From a virus, in IMG/VR virus record IMGVR_UViG_3300042507_005026, positions 1-31,656 of that record: 31,656 nt of DNA; one strand, given 5' to 3'. The position numbers were made by a program, and so were the translations under genes. The number at the start of each line of letters is the position of its first letter. The first letter of the stretch is position 1. Of the stretch, positions 1 to 7,746 are shown piece after piece. The notes below the pieces were generated by a model, which ran no database searches, was not told where the DNA came from, and saw nothing but the letters and a program-made list of their open reading frames with translations.

Positions 1-2
1 TG

Positions 3-530
3 CTCATCCAAAACGAGGACTGGACGGGTGAGCCTGCGCCAGCGAGCGAGCCGCCCACAGCCGCCCCGGCCTACGAGGCTGCCGCGCCTGCGGTGCAGCC
101 GCCCGTGAACGTGCACGAGGCACAGGCAGCCGCCATCGCTGGCGACAGCACGAGGGTGTACCCGAGCCTGTACGACAGCACCAGCGGCACCCTGCTGGCC
201 ATCACGCTGGCTGCCGCTATCATCGGCGGTGTGCTGTGGGCGGTGGCCCGCATCTACCAGCGCAGCCGCGACGAGCACGCGGCGCTGACCCAGTTCGTCA
301 CCACGATGGTGGCGCTGGTGGTGGGCGCGTACATCGCTGACCTGCTGGTGGCTGGCCCCGACACCAGCCTGCTCACCGAGGGCGAGCACGCGAGCATCCT
401 GTCGTTCGTCAAAGACACCTGCCTCATGGTGTTCAGCTACTACTTCGGCACGCGCGCCGTGCCGCCGCCGCAGGCAGCCGCGCCTGCTGGCGAGCCACTG
501 CCCGACGCACCGCCTGCACCTGTGGAGTGA
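3..530 (+). CDS. Multi-TM membrane protein, likely holin (5' end outside window)
   Basis: The reading frame is open from the first complete codon of the window, so the gene begins upstream. GTG codons at 93, 105 and 111 have no Shine-Dalgarno site and were not chosen as starts. After an Ala/Pro-rich stretch come two clear hydrophobic segments (roughly 183-255 and 282-354) and a weaker third near 400-460, then a Pro/Ala-rich tail. The stop lies 3 bp before the ATG of the M15 peptidase, and the GGAG that serves that ATG lies inside this gene's end. Two to three TM segments directly before an endolysin is the usual holin arrangement. That role is inferred from position and topology, because holins have no diagnostic motif. 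Confidence 0.6.
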   Translation, partial: LIQNEDWTGEPAPASEPPTAAPAYEAAAPAVQPPVNVHEAQAAAIAGDSTRVYPSLYDSTSGTLLAITLAAAIIGGVLWAVARIYQRSRDEHAALTQFVTTMVALVVGAYIADLLVAGPDTSLLTEGEHASILSFVKDTCLMVFSYYFGTRAVPPPQAAAPAGEPLPDAPPAPVE

Positions 531-533
531 CCG

Positions 534-1340
534 ATGCCTGCACCCGTTGCCCTCGTCCCCGTTGACCCGCGCATCCTGTCCAGCTACGCGCGCGCAGGTG
601 GCACCAGCGGCCCGCGCAGCGACCTGCGCCCGCTCGCGCAGCTGGGCAAGGCTGGCGTCTGCACCGCCGACACTGCCGCTGCCCTGCTCGCGCTGCACGA
701 GGCAGTGCAGGCTGCAGGCGGCGACTTCCGCGTCACCGAGCTGCACCGCGACGTGGCCGTGCAGCAGGCGGCCCGCGCCAAGTACGACAGGTGGGTCGCG
801 GCGGGCAAGCCCAAGCCGGGCACCGCTGGGTTCGACGCGGCGACCATGAAGGGAGCGTTCGTGGCAACGCCCGGTCGCAGCCTCCACAACGCAGGCCGAG
901 CCATCGACATCAACCTCGGCGCGCTGCGGTTCCCCGGCCTGCCCGCGAACCAGCAGCTCGACAAGCTCTGGGAACTGGCGAAGCCGCTCGGCTGGCAGCC
1001 CATCATCAAGGCACCGGACGAGGCCGCCAGCGAGGCTTGGCACTTCGACTACTGGGGTGACCTGCGGGGCGTGTACGCCCGCCTCGGATACGAGCAGGCT
1101 GGGTTCTGCGGCGCGTTGCTCGTGGGACACGCTGGCCCCGGCACGAGCTGGGCGAGCGTGACGCAGGCGCTGCTCCAGCGAGCAGGGCACAGCATCGGCC
1201 CCATCGACGGCGCGTTCGGTGCCAAGTCACGGGCTGCCCTGTGCGCCGCGCTCGGCATCAGCGACAGCGAGGCGCTGGCCGTGGTCCAGCGCAGTGACGA
1301 AACCGTGTGGCCGCGCCTGCTGGCGCTGCCCGCAGCGTGA
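534..1340 (+). CDS. Endolysin: M15 (VanY/D,D-carboxypeptidase-like) peptidase with C-terminal repeat
   Basis: The 268-aa protein has the zinc-peptidase signature of family M15: S116-x-H118 through D125 (SLHNAGRAID) supplies two ligands, and E167-A-W-H170 supplies the catalytic Glu and third ligand. In the family these enzymes cut peptidoglycan cross-bridges or stem peptides. Residues about 204-240 (a GHSIGPIDGAFG-type segment) resemble a short peptidoglycan-binding-1 repeat, so the order is catalytic domain then wall-binding domain. There is no signal peptide, which fits export through a holin. The ATG is preceded by GGAG overlapping the end of the membrane gene. Its place between a membrane gene and a spanin-like gene supports lysis. 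The exact bond cut cannot be read from sequence. Confidence 0.85.
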   Translation: MPAPVALVPVDPRILSSYARAGGTSGPRSDLRPLAQLGKAGVCTADTAAALLALHEAVQAAGGDFRVTELHRDVAVQQAARAKYDRWVAAGKPKPGTAGFDAATMKGAFVATPGRSLHNAGRAIDINLGALRFPGLPANQQLDKLWELAKPLGWQPIIKAPDEAASEAWHFDYWGDLRGVYARLGYEQAGFCGALLVGHAGPGTSWASVTQALLQRAGHSIGPIDGAFGAKSRAALCAALGISDSEALAVVQRSDETVWPRLLALPAA

Positions 1341-1351
1341 AGGAGGTACGT

Positions 1352-1726
1352 GTGGAGCCAGTGACGTGGGTAGTGGTGGCGGTCGTGGCCTCGCTGGCAG
1401 CCGGGTTCGGTGCTGGCTGGGGTCTGAAGCCCGACGACACCGCGAAGGCGCTGGAGGCGCAGGCGGCGGCGCTGGCCGACCTGCAGGCTGGGCAGGTGCA
1501 GCTCGTGGAGGCGAGCGCCCGCCCTGTGGTGCTGGACGCCGAGCTTCGCAGCGAACTGGCACAGGTGCCCGTGCAGTGCCGCAAGGATGCGGGCGGTGAC
1601 CCGCGCAGCGCGGTGTGTGCGTGGGCGACCTGCCTGCAGTTCGGGCAGTCCTCGGCGCAGCGCCCCGAGTGCCGCGCCGTCGAGGCACTGATGGTGCAGT
1701 CCATCGAGGTTCACGAGTGTGACTGA
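1352..1726 (+). CDS. Small membrane-anchored coiled-coil protein, spanin-like
   Basis: The GTG start at 1352 is set by AGGAGG at 1341-1346, just after the endolysin stop. This gives 124 aa. The N-terminus is a single hydrophobic segment (about residues 5-22) followed by an Ala/Glu/Gln-rich stretch able to form a coiled coil, then a cysteine-containing C-terminus (five Cys in the last 50 residues). One N-terminal TM plus a periplasmic-type helix downstream of an endolysin is the layout of Rz-like inner-membrane spanins. In a Gram-positive host it could instead be an accessory lysis or membrane protein. No family was recognised and the spanin role is inferred. Confidence 0.6.
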   Translation: MEPVTWVVVAVVASLAAGFGAGWGLKPDDTAKALEAQAAALADLQAGQVQLVEASARPVVLDAELRSELAQVPVQCRKDAGGDPRSAVCAWATCLQFGQSSAQRPECRAVEALMVQSIEVHECD

Positions 1727-1738
1727 AGGACGACGCCG

Positions 1739-2494
1739 ATGGGCTGCGTGGTAGCCGCTGGCGAGGTGGCCGAGGTCACCTCTGGTGGGCTGCTGCTGGC
1801 TGACGGCAGTGTGTGGCCGCACGAGCAGTGCGTGCTGGAGCGCGGCGCAGTGCTGCGCTTCTACTACGACGAAGAACCGCAGGAGGACACGATGCCCGCA
1901 CCTACACCGACGCCAGCCGCACCCAGCGCCCCGCAGGGCGCTGTGCAGGCCGCACCCGCTACGGCACCCGCCCCCGACGACGCGCAGGGCACCACGGCCA
2001 CGCCAGCAGCCGCCGCAGAGGCCACCGCCGCGCCTGTGGAGGCAGCGGCACCCGCCGCGCCTGTGACCGCTACCGAGGCGGCCACGCTGGTGCCCGACGC
2101 CGCGCAGGACGTGACGGCTGCCGCTGACGCCGCCGCCAAGCTGGGCGGCGACTACGCGCCACTCGTGGCCATCGTGCTCGCGGCCATCGCCGTGCTCGGC
2201 GGCAGCAAGGCGTGGTCGTACTGGAAGGACCGCAGCGCCCAGCAGCACGAGCTGGCCATGAAGCAGCTGGAGCTACAGGCGCAGGCACAGGTGCCCACCG
2301 TTCAGCCGCCGCCCTGCCAAGCGGCACAGGCGAAGGTGGAAGCACAGCTCGCCGAGCATACGAGCCAGCTCGCCGAGCTGGCGCGCAAGCAGGCAGAGGC
2401 CGAACGCCGTGCTGTGGCGATGCCCGACGTGGACGTAGGCGAGCTGGACGAGCGCGTGGCCAAGCTGGAGAAGGCTGCCAAGCGCAAGGCGTAG
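1739..2494 (+). CDS. Ala/Pro-rich membrane protein with coiled coil; two possible starts
   Basis: From the ATG at 1739 the protein is 251 aa: a compact first 50 residues with two Cys, a long Pro/Ala/Thr linker (about 52-125), one hydrophobic segment (about 140-156), then a Gln/Ala/Glu-rich helix ending in a predicted coiled coil and a basic tail. AAGGA 8 bp upstream serves this start. A second in-frame ATG at 1892 (residue 52) has a better site, AGGAGG at 1881-1886 with a 5-bp gap. It would give 200 aa starting at the linker, so both forms could be made. Its place after the lysis genes suggests an envelope role. No family was recognised. Confidence 0.6.
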   Translation: MGCVVAAGEVAEVTSGGLLLADGSVWPHEQCVLERGAVLRFYYDEEPQEDTMPAPTPTPAAPSAPQGAVQAAPATAPAPDDAQGTTATPAAAAEATAAPVEAAAPAAPVTATEAATLVPDAAQDVTAAADAAAKLGGDYAPLVAIVLAAIAVLGGSKAWSYWKDRSAQQHELAMKQLELQAQAQVPTVQPPPCQAAQAKVEAQLAEHTSQLAELARKQAEAERRAVAMPDVDVGELDERVAKLEKAAKRKA

Positions 2495-2537
2495 CCGGGC
2501 CGAGCAGGGTACACGCACGGGCAGCGACGAGGTGCCT

Positions 2538-3245
2538 GTGCGTGTGCTGGTCAGTGGTGGAGGTGGACGGCTGGGGCGGCTGCTCGTGCCGTGGCTACGC
2601 GAGCACGGGCACGAGGTACTGGCACCGACCCGCGCGGAGCTGGACTGGGCACGCCCGCTACAGGTAGCCTCCGCGCTCCACACACACGCACCAGACCGGG
2701 TGCTGGCGCTGGCGAGCTGGACGGACGTTGCCCGAGCACAGCACCAGCCCGGCGCGTGCGTGCGGGACACGGTGGTGACCGCCCAGCACGCCATCGACGC
2801 CGCTGCGTCAGCGCGCGTGCCGCTGCTGTACGTGAGCACCGACTACGTGCACGCTGTGCTGCGACAGGACGGCGCTGGCGTGTACGCAGCGGCGAAGCTG
2901 GTCGCCGAGCAGCTGGTGCTGCTCGCTGGCGGCTACGTGGCTCGCGTGGCGTTCACCACGCCCGAGCAGGTGGCTGGCTGGCAGTGGGCGAACGGCTACT
3001 CGCTTGCGAACCGCTGCTGGGTGGACGAGCTGGTGCCGATGCTCGGAACGTGGGCCTGCTACCCGGCGCACCAGCTGGAGCGGCTGGTGGAGCTGGGCGG
3101 CCCGCACCCGTGCACACCCGCTGACCTGCTGCGCCGCAGGCAGCCCGAGCACCCAGCACTCACGCGCATCGTGGCCTCTGCTGAAAGCGCCGTAGAGAGC
3201 GGGCTTCCGGTTCAGCCGCGCGACACGAGCTGGCGGCGACCGTAA
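2538..3245 (+). CDS. Short SDR, dTDP-4-dehydrorhamnose reductase (RmlD)-like
   Basis: This is an NAD(P)-binding extended short-chain dehydrogenase. The glycine motif SGGGGRLG lies at residues 6-13, STDYV at 100-104 is the usual active-site strand, and Y116-x-x-x-K120 is the catalytic pair. RmlD reduces dTDP-4-dehydrorhamnose in dTDP-rhamnose synthesis, and this fold also covers other 4-keto-sugar reductases. At 235 aa it is shorter than a typical RmlD (near 300 aa), mainly in the substrate domain. GTG at 2538 was preferred over GTG at 2532 because GAGG at 2529-2532 is correctly spaced. An RmlC-like cupin is encoded at 7743. RmlA and RmlB are not in the window, so the sugar substrate would come from the host. 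Confidence 0.7.
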   Translation: MRVLVSGGGGRLGRLLVPWLREHGHEVLAPTRAELDWARPLQVASALHTHAPDRVLALASWTDVARAQHQPGACVRDTVVTAQHAIDAAASARVPLLYVSTDYVHAVLRQDGAGVYAAAKLVAEQLVLLAGGYVARVAFTTPEQVAGWQWANGYSLANRCWVDELVPMLGTWACYPAHQLERLVELGGPHPCTPADLLRRRQPEHPALTRIVASAESAVESGLPVQPRDTSWRRP

Positions 3246-3330
3246 CTTTTTCTGCGTGGTCGCCTTGCGCGTCTAACCGCCCTGCGGGTATAGGGTTTGC
3301 ACGGTGCCCGTGCGCCGTAGTCAGCAGCAA
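3243..3330 (+). promoter_or_regulatory. Cassette promoter P1 (TTGCGC + dyad + GTCAGCAG)
   Basis: TAACTTTTTCT at 3243-3253 is followed 11 bp later by TTGCGC (3265-3270). The dyad is TAACCG (3274-3279), 5 bp, CGGGTA (3285-3290), one mismatch from the consensus CGGTTA. TATAGG at 3289-3294 sits 18 bp after TTGCGC and is the best canonical -10 among the seven copies. GTCAGCAG is at 3320, 29 bp after the dyad instead of the usual 10. It drives the gene at 3350. Confidence 0.7.
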
Positions 3331-3349
3331 CCCGCAAGGAGTACCAGCA

Positions 3350-4435
3350 ATGAGCCTCACGCAGACCACCGACCGCCTCTCGTCCATCGCTTCCGGCCTC
3401 GCCTCGCTCGTGTGGTGGGAGTTCAACGGCACCGCCATCACGCCCGCCGACCTCCGCGTCCGCGTGGAGGCCGCTGGCCTCGACCCGGTGTCGGTCAAGG
3501 ACATCGACCCGACCGACGCGGTGCGCCGCGCCGTGCGCGAGTTCAAGGTCCACGAGGGCAAGCGCGTGACGATGGAAGCCGCCATCGCCCACGAGGACGA
3601 CAGCTTCATCGTCGTGAACCTGCTCACGCTGACCCAGCAGGCCCGCGAGCGCGTGGCCAAGCTGCCGACGGACGAGCTGGTCTGGGACAAGACGGCCCGT
3701 GCGTGGCACACCACCGGGCTGACGCAGGAGGCCGCTACCCTGCGCGCGAACGCGGGTGAGCTGGCGACCTACCTCGACGGGAACGCCGTGCGCGACCTGC
3801 TCGTGCAGCCCGCGCTGGAGCGCGCGAACAGCTTCACCCTGCGCCGTGGGATGCACGTCGTCCCGCACGCGACGTCGCAGCCCGTCGTGAACGCGCAGCG
3901 CGCCCTCGCCGGGCTGGACAGCTTCCGCGTGCAGGTGGCGCAGGTGCAGGCTGGACAGGGCTGGGAGCAGCCGCTGGCCGAGGCCAGCCGCGCCGAACTG
4001 CGGAACGACCTGCAGGAGCTGCAGGTGCAGATTGAGGGCTGGCGCGACATGGCCAAGCGCGTGCGCTCGGACACGCAGGAGCACGTGCTCGCCCGCTTCA
4101 GCTCCATCGCGCAGCGCGCCGCGCTGTACCGCGAGGCGCTGCAGGTGGCGGTGGAGGACATCGAGGCCGACGTCGCCGAGATGCAGGCGCTCGCCGAGGA
4201 CATCATCGCGGGCAAGGACGCCGAGGCCGACAGCCGTACCAGCACCCGCAAGGCCGAGCAGTCCACCAGTGCGCCCGCCACCACGCCGCAGCAGGCCCGC
4301 CGCGCCGCCCTGCGTGCCATGACCTCCGCGCAGCTGGGCACCCTGTGGGACGCGCTGGGCAGCGGCGAGCAGCCCGCTGACCGCGAGGCGCTGGTGGAGG
4401 CGCTGGCCACCGCGATGGAGGCGCAGGCCGCCTAA
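3350..4435 (+). CDS. Unknown protein ahead of MoxR/VWA genes, coiled coil in C-terminal half
   Basis: The 361-aa protein has an N-terminal region (1-150) of mixed fold and a long helical, Gln/Glu/Ala-rich segment (about 195-280) likely to form a coiled coil. A Ser/Thr/Ala linker (about 290-315) and a short helical end (to 361) follow. AAGGAG lies 9 bp before the ATG. Proteins of this general shape beside MoxR and VWA genes are known from phages and plasmids as domains of unknown function (DUF6744 came to mind, from memory and unverified). It has its own cassette promoter, as do the MoxR and VWA genes that follow, so the three are probably expressed together. No enzymatic motif was seen. Confidence 0.75.
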   Translation: MSLTQTTDRLSSIASGLASLVWWEFNGTAITPADLRVRVEAAGLDPVSVKDIDPTDAVRRAVREFKVHEGKRVTMEAAIAHEDDSFIVVNLLTLTQQARERVAKLPTDELVWDKTARAWHTTGLTQEAATLRANAGELATYLDGNAVRDLLVQPALERANSFTLRRGMHVVPHATSQPVVNAQRALAGLDSFRVQVAQVQAGQGWEQPLAEASRAELRNDLQELQVQIEGWRDMAKRVRSDTQEHVLARFSSIAQRAALYREALQVAVEDIEADVAEMQALAEDIIAGKDAEADSRTSTRKAEQSTSAPATTPQQARRAALRAMTSAQLGTLWDALGSGEQPADREALVEALATAMEAQAA

Positions 4436-4457
4436 CGGCAGCCGCGCTGCACGCGCC

Positions 4458-4501
4458 GGGCGGCGCGCTGGCCTCGGGCTGGCGCGCCGCCCTAACTTTT
4501 T
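4458..4501 (+). terminator. Probable intrinsic terminator between 3350 gene and MoxR gene
   Basis: A perfect 11-bp stem (4458-4468 with 4482-4492) around a 13-nt loop is followed by TAAC and five T (4497-4501). The same T run is the upstream box of cassette promoter P2, so terminator and promoter share bases. Confidence 0.65.
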
Positions 4502-4558
4502 CTCTCGCTTCTGCTTGCGCGTCTAACGGCTGCGCGGTTAGTGGAGACACGTCAGCAG
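4493..4558 (+). promoter_or_regulatory. Cassette promoter P2
   Basis: TAACTTTTTCT (4493-4503) is 11 bp upstream of TTGCGC (4515-4520), exactly as in P1. The dyad is TAACGG (4524-4529), 5 bp, CGGTTA (4535-4540). GTCAGCAG starts at 4551, 10 bp after the dyad. It precedes the MoxR ATPase gene. Confidence 0.75.
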
Positions 4559-4597
4559 GGCATCCCGCCCACCACCACCCGCAGGAGCAAGACCACA

Positions 4598-5740
4598 ATG
4601 ACCACCGCCGCTCTCGACCTCGCCACCGCCCGCGCGCAGCTCTCCACCCTCCGCACCCAGATGAAGGGCGCGTTCGTCGCCCGCGACGCCGAGATTGACG
4701 GGCTGCTGCTCGCGCTGCTGGCCCGCACGCACGTGCTCCTGCTCGGGCCTCCGGGCACCGCCAAGTCGCTGGTGACGCAGGTGTTCGCGGGCGCTCTCGG
4801 CGGCGACTACTTCCAGCGCCTGCTGACCGCGTTCACCGCGCCCGAGGAGCTGTTCGGCCCGTACGACCTCGCCGCGCTGGACGCGGGCCGCTACGAGCGC
4901 GCCGTGCAGGGCTACCTCCCGACCGCCACGGTCGCGTTCTGCGACGAGGTGTTCAAGGCGAACAGCGCCATCCTCAACAGCCTGCTCACGGTGCTCAACG
5001 AGCGCCAGTTCGACAACGGCACCGCACGCCTGCAGCTGCCGCTTGAGCTGTGCGTCGGCGCGAGCAACGAGTATCCGGAGGACGCCAGCTTGGAGGCGCT
5101 CTACGACCGCTTCACGCTGCGCTACTGGACCCAGTACGTGCCGACCCGCGCCGGGCGGCTCGCGCTGCTGACCGCCGCCGACCCGGCGAAGGCGGTGACC
5201 GCGAAGCTCGCGCCCGAGGCGGTGCAGGCGCTGCAGCAGGCGGTGCGCGACGTCGTGGTGCCGCAGGCGGTGCTGGAGCTGCTGTGCGACGTGGCCGACA
5301 AGCTGGCCAAGGACAACGGCATCACCGTGAGCGACCGCCGCCTGCGCGGGATGGTGCGGCTCCTGCAGGCGAGCGCCGCGCTGGACGGGCGCGACACGGC
5401 GACCGCCCGCGACCTGCTGGTGCTGGCCGACAGCGTGTGGCACCGCCACGAGCAGCGCCCTGCGGTGCTCGCCACGGTGATGGCCGTCGCCGCCCCGCAG
5501 CTCGCCGCTGCCACGAAGCTCGCCGACAGCGCCCGCGAGGTGTACGACGCGGTCAAGGACGTGCAGGGCGACGGCGCGCGCGCCCTGCAGCGCATCAAGG
5601 CTATCGAAGCCGAGCTGGCCGCCCTCGGGCTGGACGACGGCGACGTGGCCGCCTGCCACGCGCAGGTGACCGAGCTGCGGAAGGGGCTGGCCCGTCGGTT
5701 CATGGCCGCGAGCGGGCTGGGCGTCGGCCTCGCCGGGTAG
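4598..5740 (+). CDS. MoxR-type AAA+ ATPase
   Basis: The 380-aa protein shows a Walker A motif (GPPGTAKS, residues 50-57), Walker B (VAFCDE, 112-117), sensor-1 Asn in GASNEYP (N157) and the YDRF arginine (R171), followed by a helical lid. This is the MoxR/RavA/CbbQ class, which forms rings and usually works with a VWA partner to remodel or activate a target protein or insert a metal. The VWA protein is encoded next (5871). The ATG at 4598, with AGGAG 10 bp upstream, was chosen. A GTG at 4541 extends the frame but lies inside promoter P2. The 5' leader is very like that of the gene at 13061. The target in this phage is unknown. Confidence 0.9.
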   Translation: MTTAALDLATARAQLSTLRTQMKGAFVARDAEIDGLLLALLARTHVLLLGPPGTAKSLVTQVFAGALGGDYFQRLLTAFTAPEELFGPYDLAALDAGRYERAVQGYLPTATVAFCDEVFKANSAILNSLLTVLNERQFDNGTARLQLPLELCVGASNEYPEDASLEALYDRFTLRYWTQYVPTRAGRLALLTAADPAKAVTAKLAPEAVQALQQAVRDVVVPQAVLELLCDVADKLAKDNGITVSDRRLRGMVRLLQASAALDGRDTATARDLLVLADSVWHRHEQRPAVLATVMAVAAPQLAAATKLADSAREVYDAVKDVQGDGARALQRIKAIEAELAALGLDDGDVAACHAQVTELRKGLARRFMAASGLGVGLAG

Positions 5741-5760
5741 CCGCTCGGCGGTGCGCCGCC

Positions 5761-5801
5761 GCGCGCCTGCGCCAGTCGGTGCGGGCGCGCGTGCTTTTTT
5801 T
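5761..5801 (+). terminator. Intrinsic terminator after MoxR gene
   Basis: A 13-bp stem (5761-5773 with 5778-5790, two G-U pairs in RNA) with a 4-nt loop is followed by GTGC and seven T (5795-5801). The T run merges into the upstream box of promoter P3. Confidence 0.8.
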
Positions 5802-5862
5802 CTCACGGCGACCTTGCGCGAGTAACCGTGGCGCGGTTACCGGGTAACCGTCAGCAGCAAGG
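5795..5862 (+). promoter_or_regulatory. Cassette promoter P3, with extra palindrome
   Basis: A T run ending in TCT (to 5803) is 10 bp before TTGCGC (5814-5819). The dyad is TAACCG (5823-5828), 5 bp, CGGTTA (5834-5839). A second, overlapping 15-bp perfect palindrome GGTTACC-G-GGTAACC (5835-5849) adds another half-site. GTCAGCAG starts at 5850, and the AAGGAG of the VWA gene follows at once. Confidence 0.75.
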
Positions 5863-5870
5863 AGCATCCG

Positions 5871-7340
5871 ATGAGCGCAGCCTACACCACCGCCCGCCAC
5901 ACCGACGCCACCCGCGCCGTTTCGCGCTGGGCCGACTACCTGTTCACCACCCGCGAGGCCGCGAGCACCGCGCTGCGCGGCGCGCGCTACGAGCTGGGCA
6001 GCGCGTACCGCGCGCACGCCAAGAGCGCCGACGCCGCCGAGGCGCGCCGCATGGACGCGCTGGCCACCGCGACCGCGCGCGAGGTCTTCGCGGGCCTGTA
6101 CGACGCCGAGGAAGCCGCCGCGCTGGAGAAGCCCGCGCCCGACACCGAGCTGGTCGCCCGCGTCCACGCGCAGCTGCAGGGGCTGCCCGAGTACGCGCAG
6201 CTGCAGGCGCAGGTGGCGGGCGACCCCGACCTCGCCGCGCTGGCTGCCGCCCAGCTGCTGCGCGGCGTTGCGGGCGCGCTCCCGCAGGTCGCGGAGCAGG
6301 AGCGCCAGCAGGCCCAGCAGTCCGCGCAGGGGCGCGCCCAGCGCGGCCCGGCTGCCGACCCCGACGGCGCGATGCGCCGCGCCCTGCGCGCGGCCTGTGG
6401 CGATGCCGCGCAGGCCGCCGCCGAGGCCGCTGACGGGATGGAGGGTCTGGCTCCCGGCCTCGGCGGCACGCCCGCCCAGCACGAGCAGGACGGCACCGCG
6501 CGCATGGCGCTGGCCGAGCGCGTGAGCAGCGATGCCCGCCTGCGCCGCGTGATGAAGCTGGCTGGCCGCCTGCGCCGCCTCGCCAGCGACGGGCGCAAGG
6601 TGCGCGACGAGCTGGGCGCGGACACGCTCGTGGGCACCACCATCGGCGGCGACCTGCCGCGCGCCCTGCCCACCGAGCTGGGCCTGCTGCGCCACCCGCG
6701 CCTGCGCCGCGTGCAGCTCGCCAAGCTCGCTGACCGTCGGCTCCAGCAGTACCACGTCGTCGGGCAGGTTCCGAAGGGTCGCGGCCCGGTGGTCGTGCTG
6801 CTGGACGAGAGCGGTTCGATGGAGGGCGAGCGCAACCTGTGGGCTGCTGCGGTGGCGCTCGCCTGTCTCGGCACCGCCGCCCGCGAGCGCCGCGCCTGCA
6901 CGGTCATCGGGTTCAACGGCGCGGTGCGCTACGTCGTGCGGCTGGACGCGCAGGGGCGCGCGTGGCGGCACGAGCCGCGCAACGTGGCGCAGTCCACGGC
7001 GATGGGCGGCTGCGCCGAGGTGGCCCTGCACGTGGCCAGCAGCCGCCCCGATGGCGGCACCCAGTTCGCGCCGCCGCTGCTGGCCGCGCTGGAGCTGGAG
7101 GACGGCGTGACCCGCGAGCGCGCCGACCTCGTGCTGGTGACCGACGGCCACGCCGAGGCACCCACCAGCGTGATGGAGCGCCTGCAGGCCGCCAAGCGCG
7201 ACGGGCTGCGCGTGTTCGGTCTGACGGTCGGAGGCGGGAGCCTCGGTCACGCGGTGCAGCAGCTCGCCGACCACTGCGTGGACCTCGACGCCGCCAGCGG
7301 GCGCGACGACGGCAAGGAGGTGGCGGGTGCCATCCCGTAG
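5871..7340 (+). CDS. VWA-domain (MIDAS) protein, partner of MoxR ATPase
   Basis: The 489-aa protein has a helical, Ala/Gln-rich N-terminal two thirds and a C-terminal von Willebrand A domain from about residue 300. All MIDAS elements are present: D312-x-S314-x-S316 (DESGSM), T397 in GGTQF and D425 in VTDGHA. These bind a divalent metal and form a protein-docking site. The combination of MoxR ATPase and VWA protein with a long helical N-terminus resembles CobS/CobT-like pairs. AAGGAG lies 6 bp before the ATG. The next small gene overlaps its end by 14 bp, so the two are translationally coupled. Substrate and role in infection are unknown. Confidence 0.88.
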   Translation: MSAAYTTARHTDATRAVSRWADYLFTTREAASTALRGARYELGSAYRAHAKSADAAEARRMDALATATAREVFAGLYDAEEAAALEKPAPDTELVARVHAQLQGLPEYAQLQAQVAGDPDLAALAAAQLLRGVAGALPQVAEQERQQAQQSAQGRAQRGPAADPDGAMRRALRAACGDAAQAAAEAADGMEGLAPGLGGTPAQHEQDGTARMALAERVSSDARLRRVMKLAGRLRRLASDGRKVRDELGADTLVGTTIGGDLPRALPTELGLLRHPRLRRVQLAKLADRRLQQYHVVGQVPKGRGPVVVLLDESGSMEGERNLWAAAVALACLGTAARERRACTVIGFNGAVRYVVRLDAQGRAWRHEPRNVAQSTAMGGCAEVALHVASSRPDGGTQFAPPLLAALELEDGVTRERADLVLVTDGHAEAPTSVMERLQAAKRDGLRVFGLTVGGGSLGHAVQQLADHCVDLDAASGRDDGKEVAGAIP

Positions 7341-7746
7341 CGGGCGCGGCCCGGTGCCGCAGCATCCCGTGGCGGTCACCGCACAGGTGCTGGCCGCCTG
7401 TGCCCGGCTGGAGGCGCTGGCGGGCTGGTGGCCGCCTGCGGGCGGGCTGGTGGAGGGCGCGCGCCTCGCGCTGGCTGGAGAGGGCGGGCTGGACGCCGCC
7501 CAGCTCCAGCGGCTGGTGCTGTGGTCGCGCCGCTGGGCGGCGCTGGACCCGCGCCTGCGCGAGCTGTACGCGCGCCACCCGGCACAGGGCGCGGTGGACG
7601 CCGCCCTGTGGCACGTGCTGGAGCAGCGCGACGGACAGGCCAGCGGCGCGGTGTACGGCACCCTGCGCGACCTGTGGACGCGCCTGTACGGCTACGCGCC
7701 CAGCATCGAGCTTCTGCCCCGCATCACACTGGAGGACCACGCATGA
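7327..7746 (+). CDS. Small protein of unknown function, coupled to VWA gene
   Basis: The 139-aa product starts at GTG 7327, 6 bp after AAGGAGG (7314-7320), inside the end of the VWA gene. Its stop overlaps the ATG of the following cupin gene (ATGA). It looks helical and Ala/Leu/Trp-rich, with no metal or nucleotide motif and no membrane segment. Tight coupling on both sides makes it a real gene of the P3 transcript. It may be an accessory of the MoxR/VWA module, but only position supports this. Confidence 0.7.
   Translation: MPSRSGRGPVPQHPVAVTAQVLAACARLEALAGWWPPAGGLVEGARLALAGEGGLDAAQLQRLVLWSRRWAALDPRLRELYARHPAQGAVDAALWHVLEQRDGQASGAVYGTLRDLWTRLYGYAPSIELLPRITLEDHA

Noticed and set aside
5700-7661. 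653-codon open frame on the minus strand
   Set aside because: It lies opposite the VWA gene with its intact MIDAS motifs and is low-complexity (Arg/Ala/Gly/His). Long antisense frames are expected at this G+C content.
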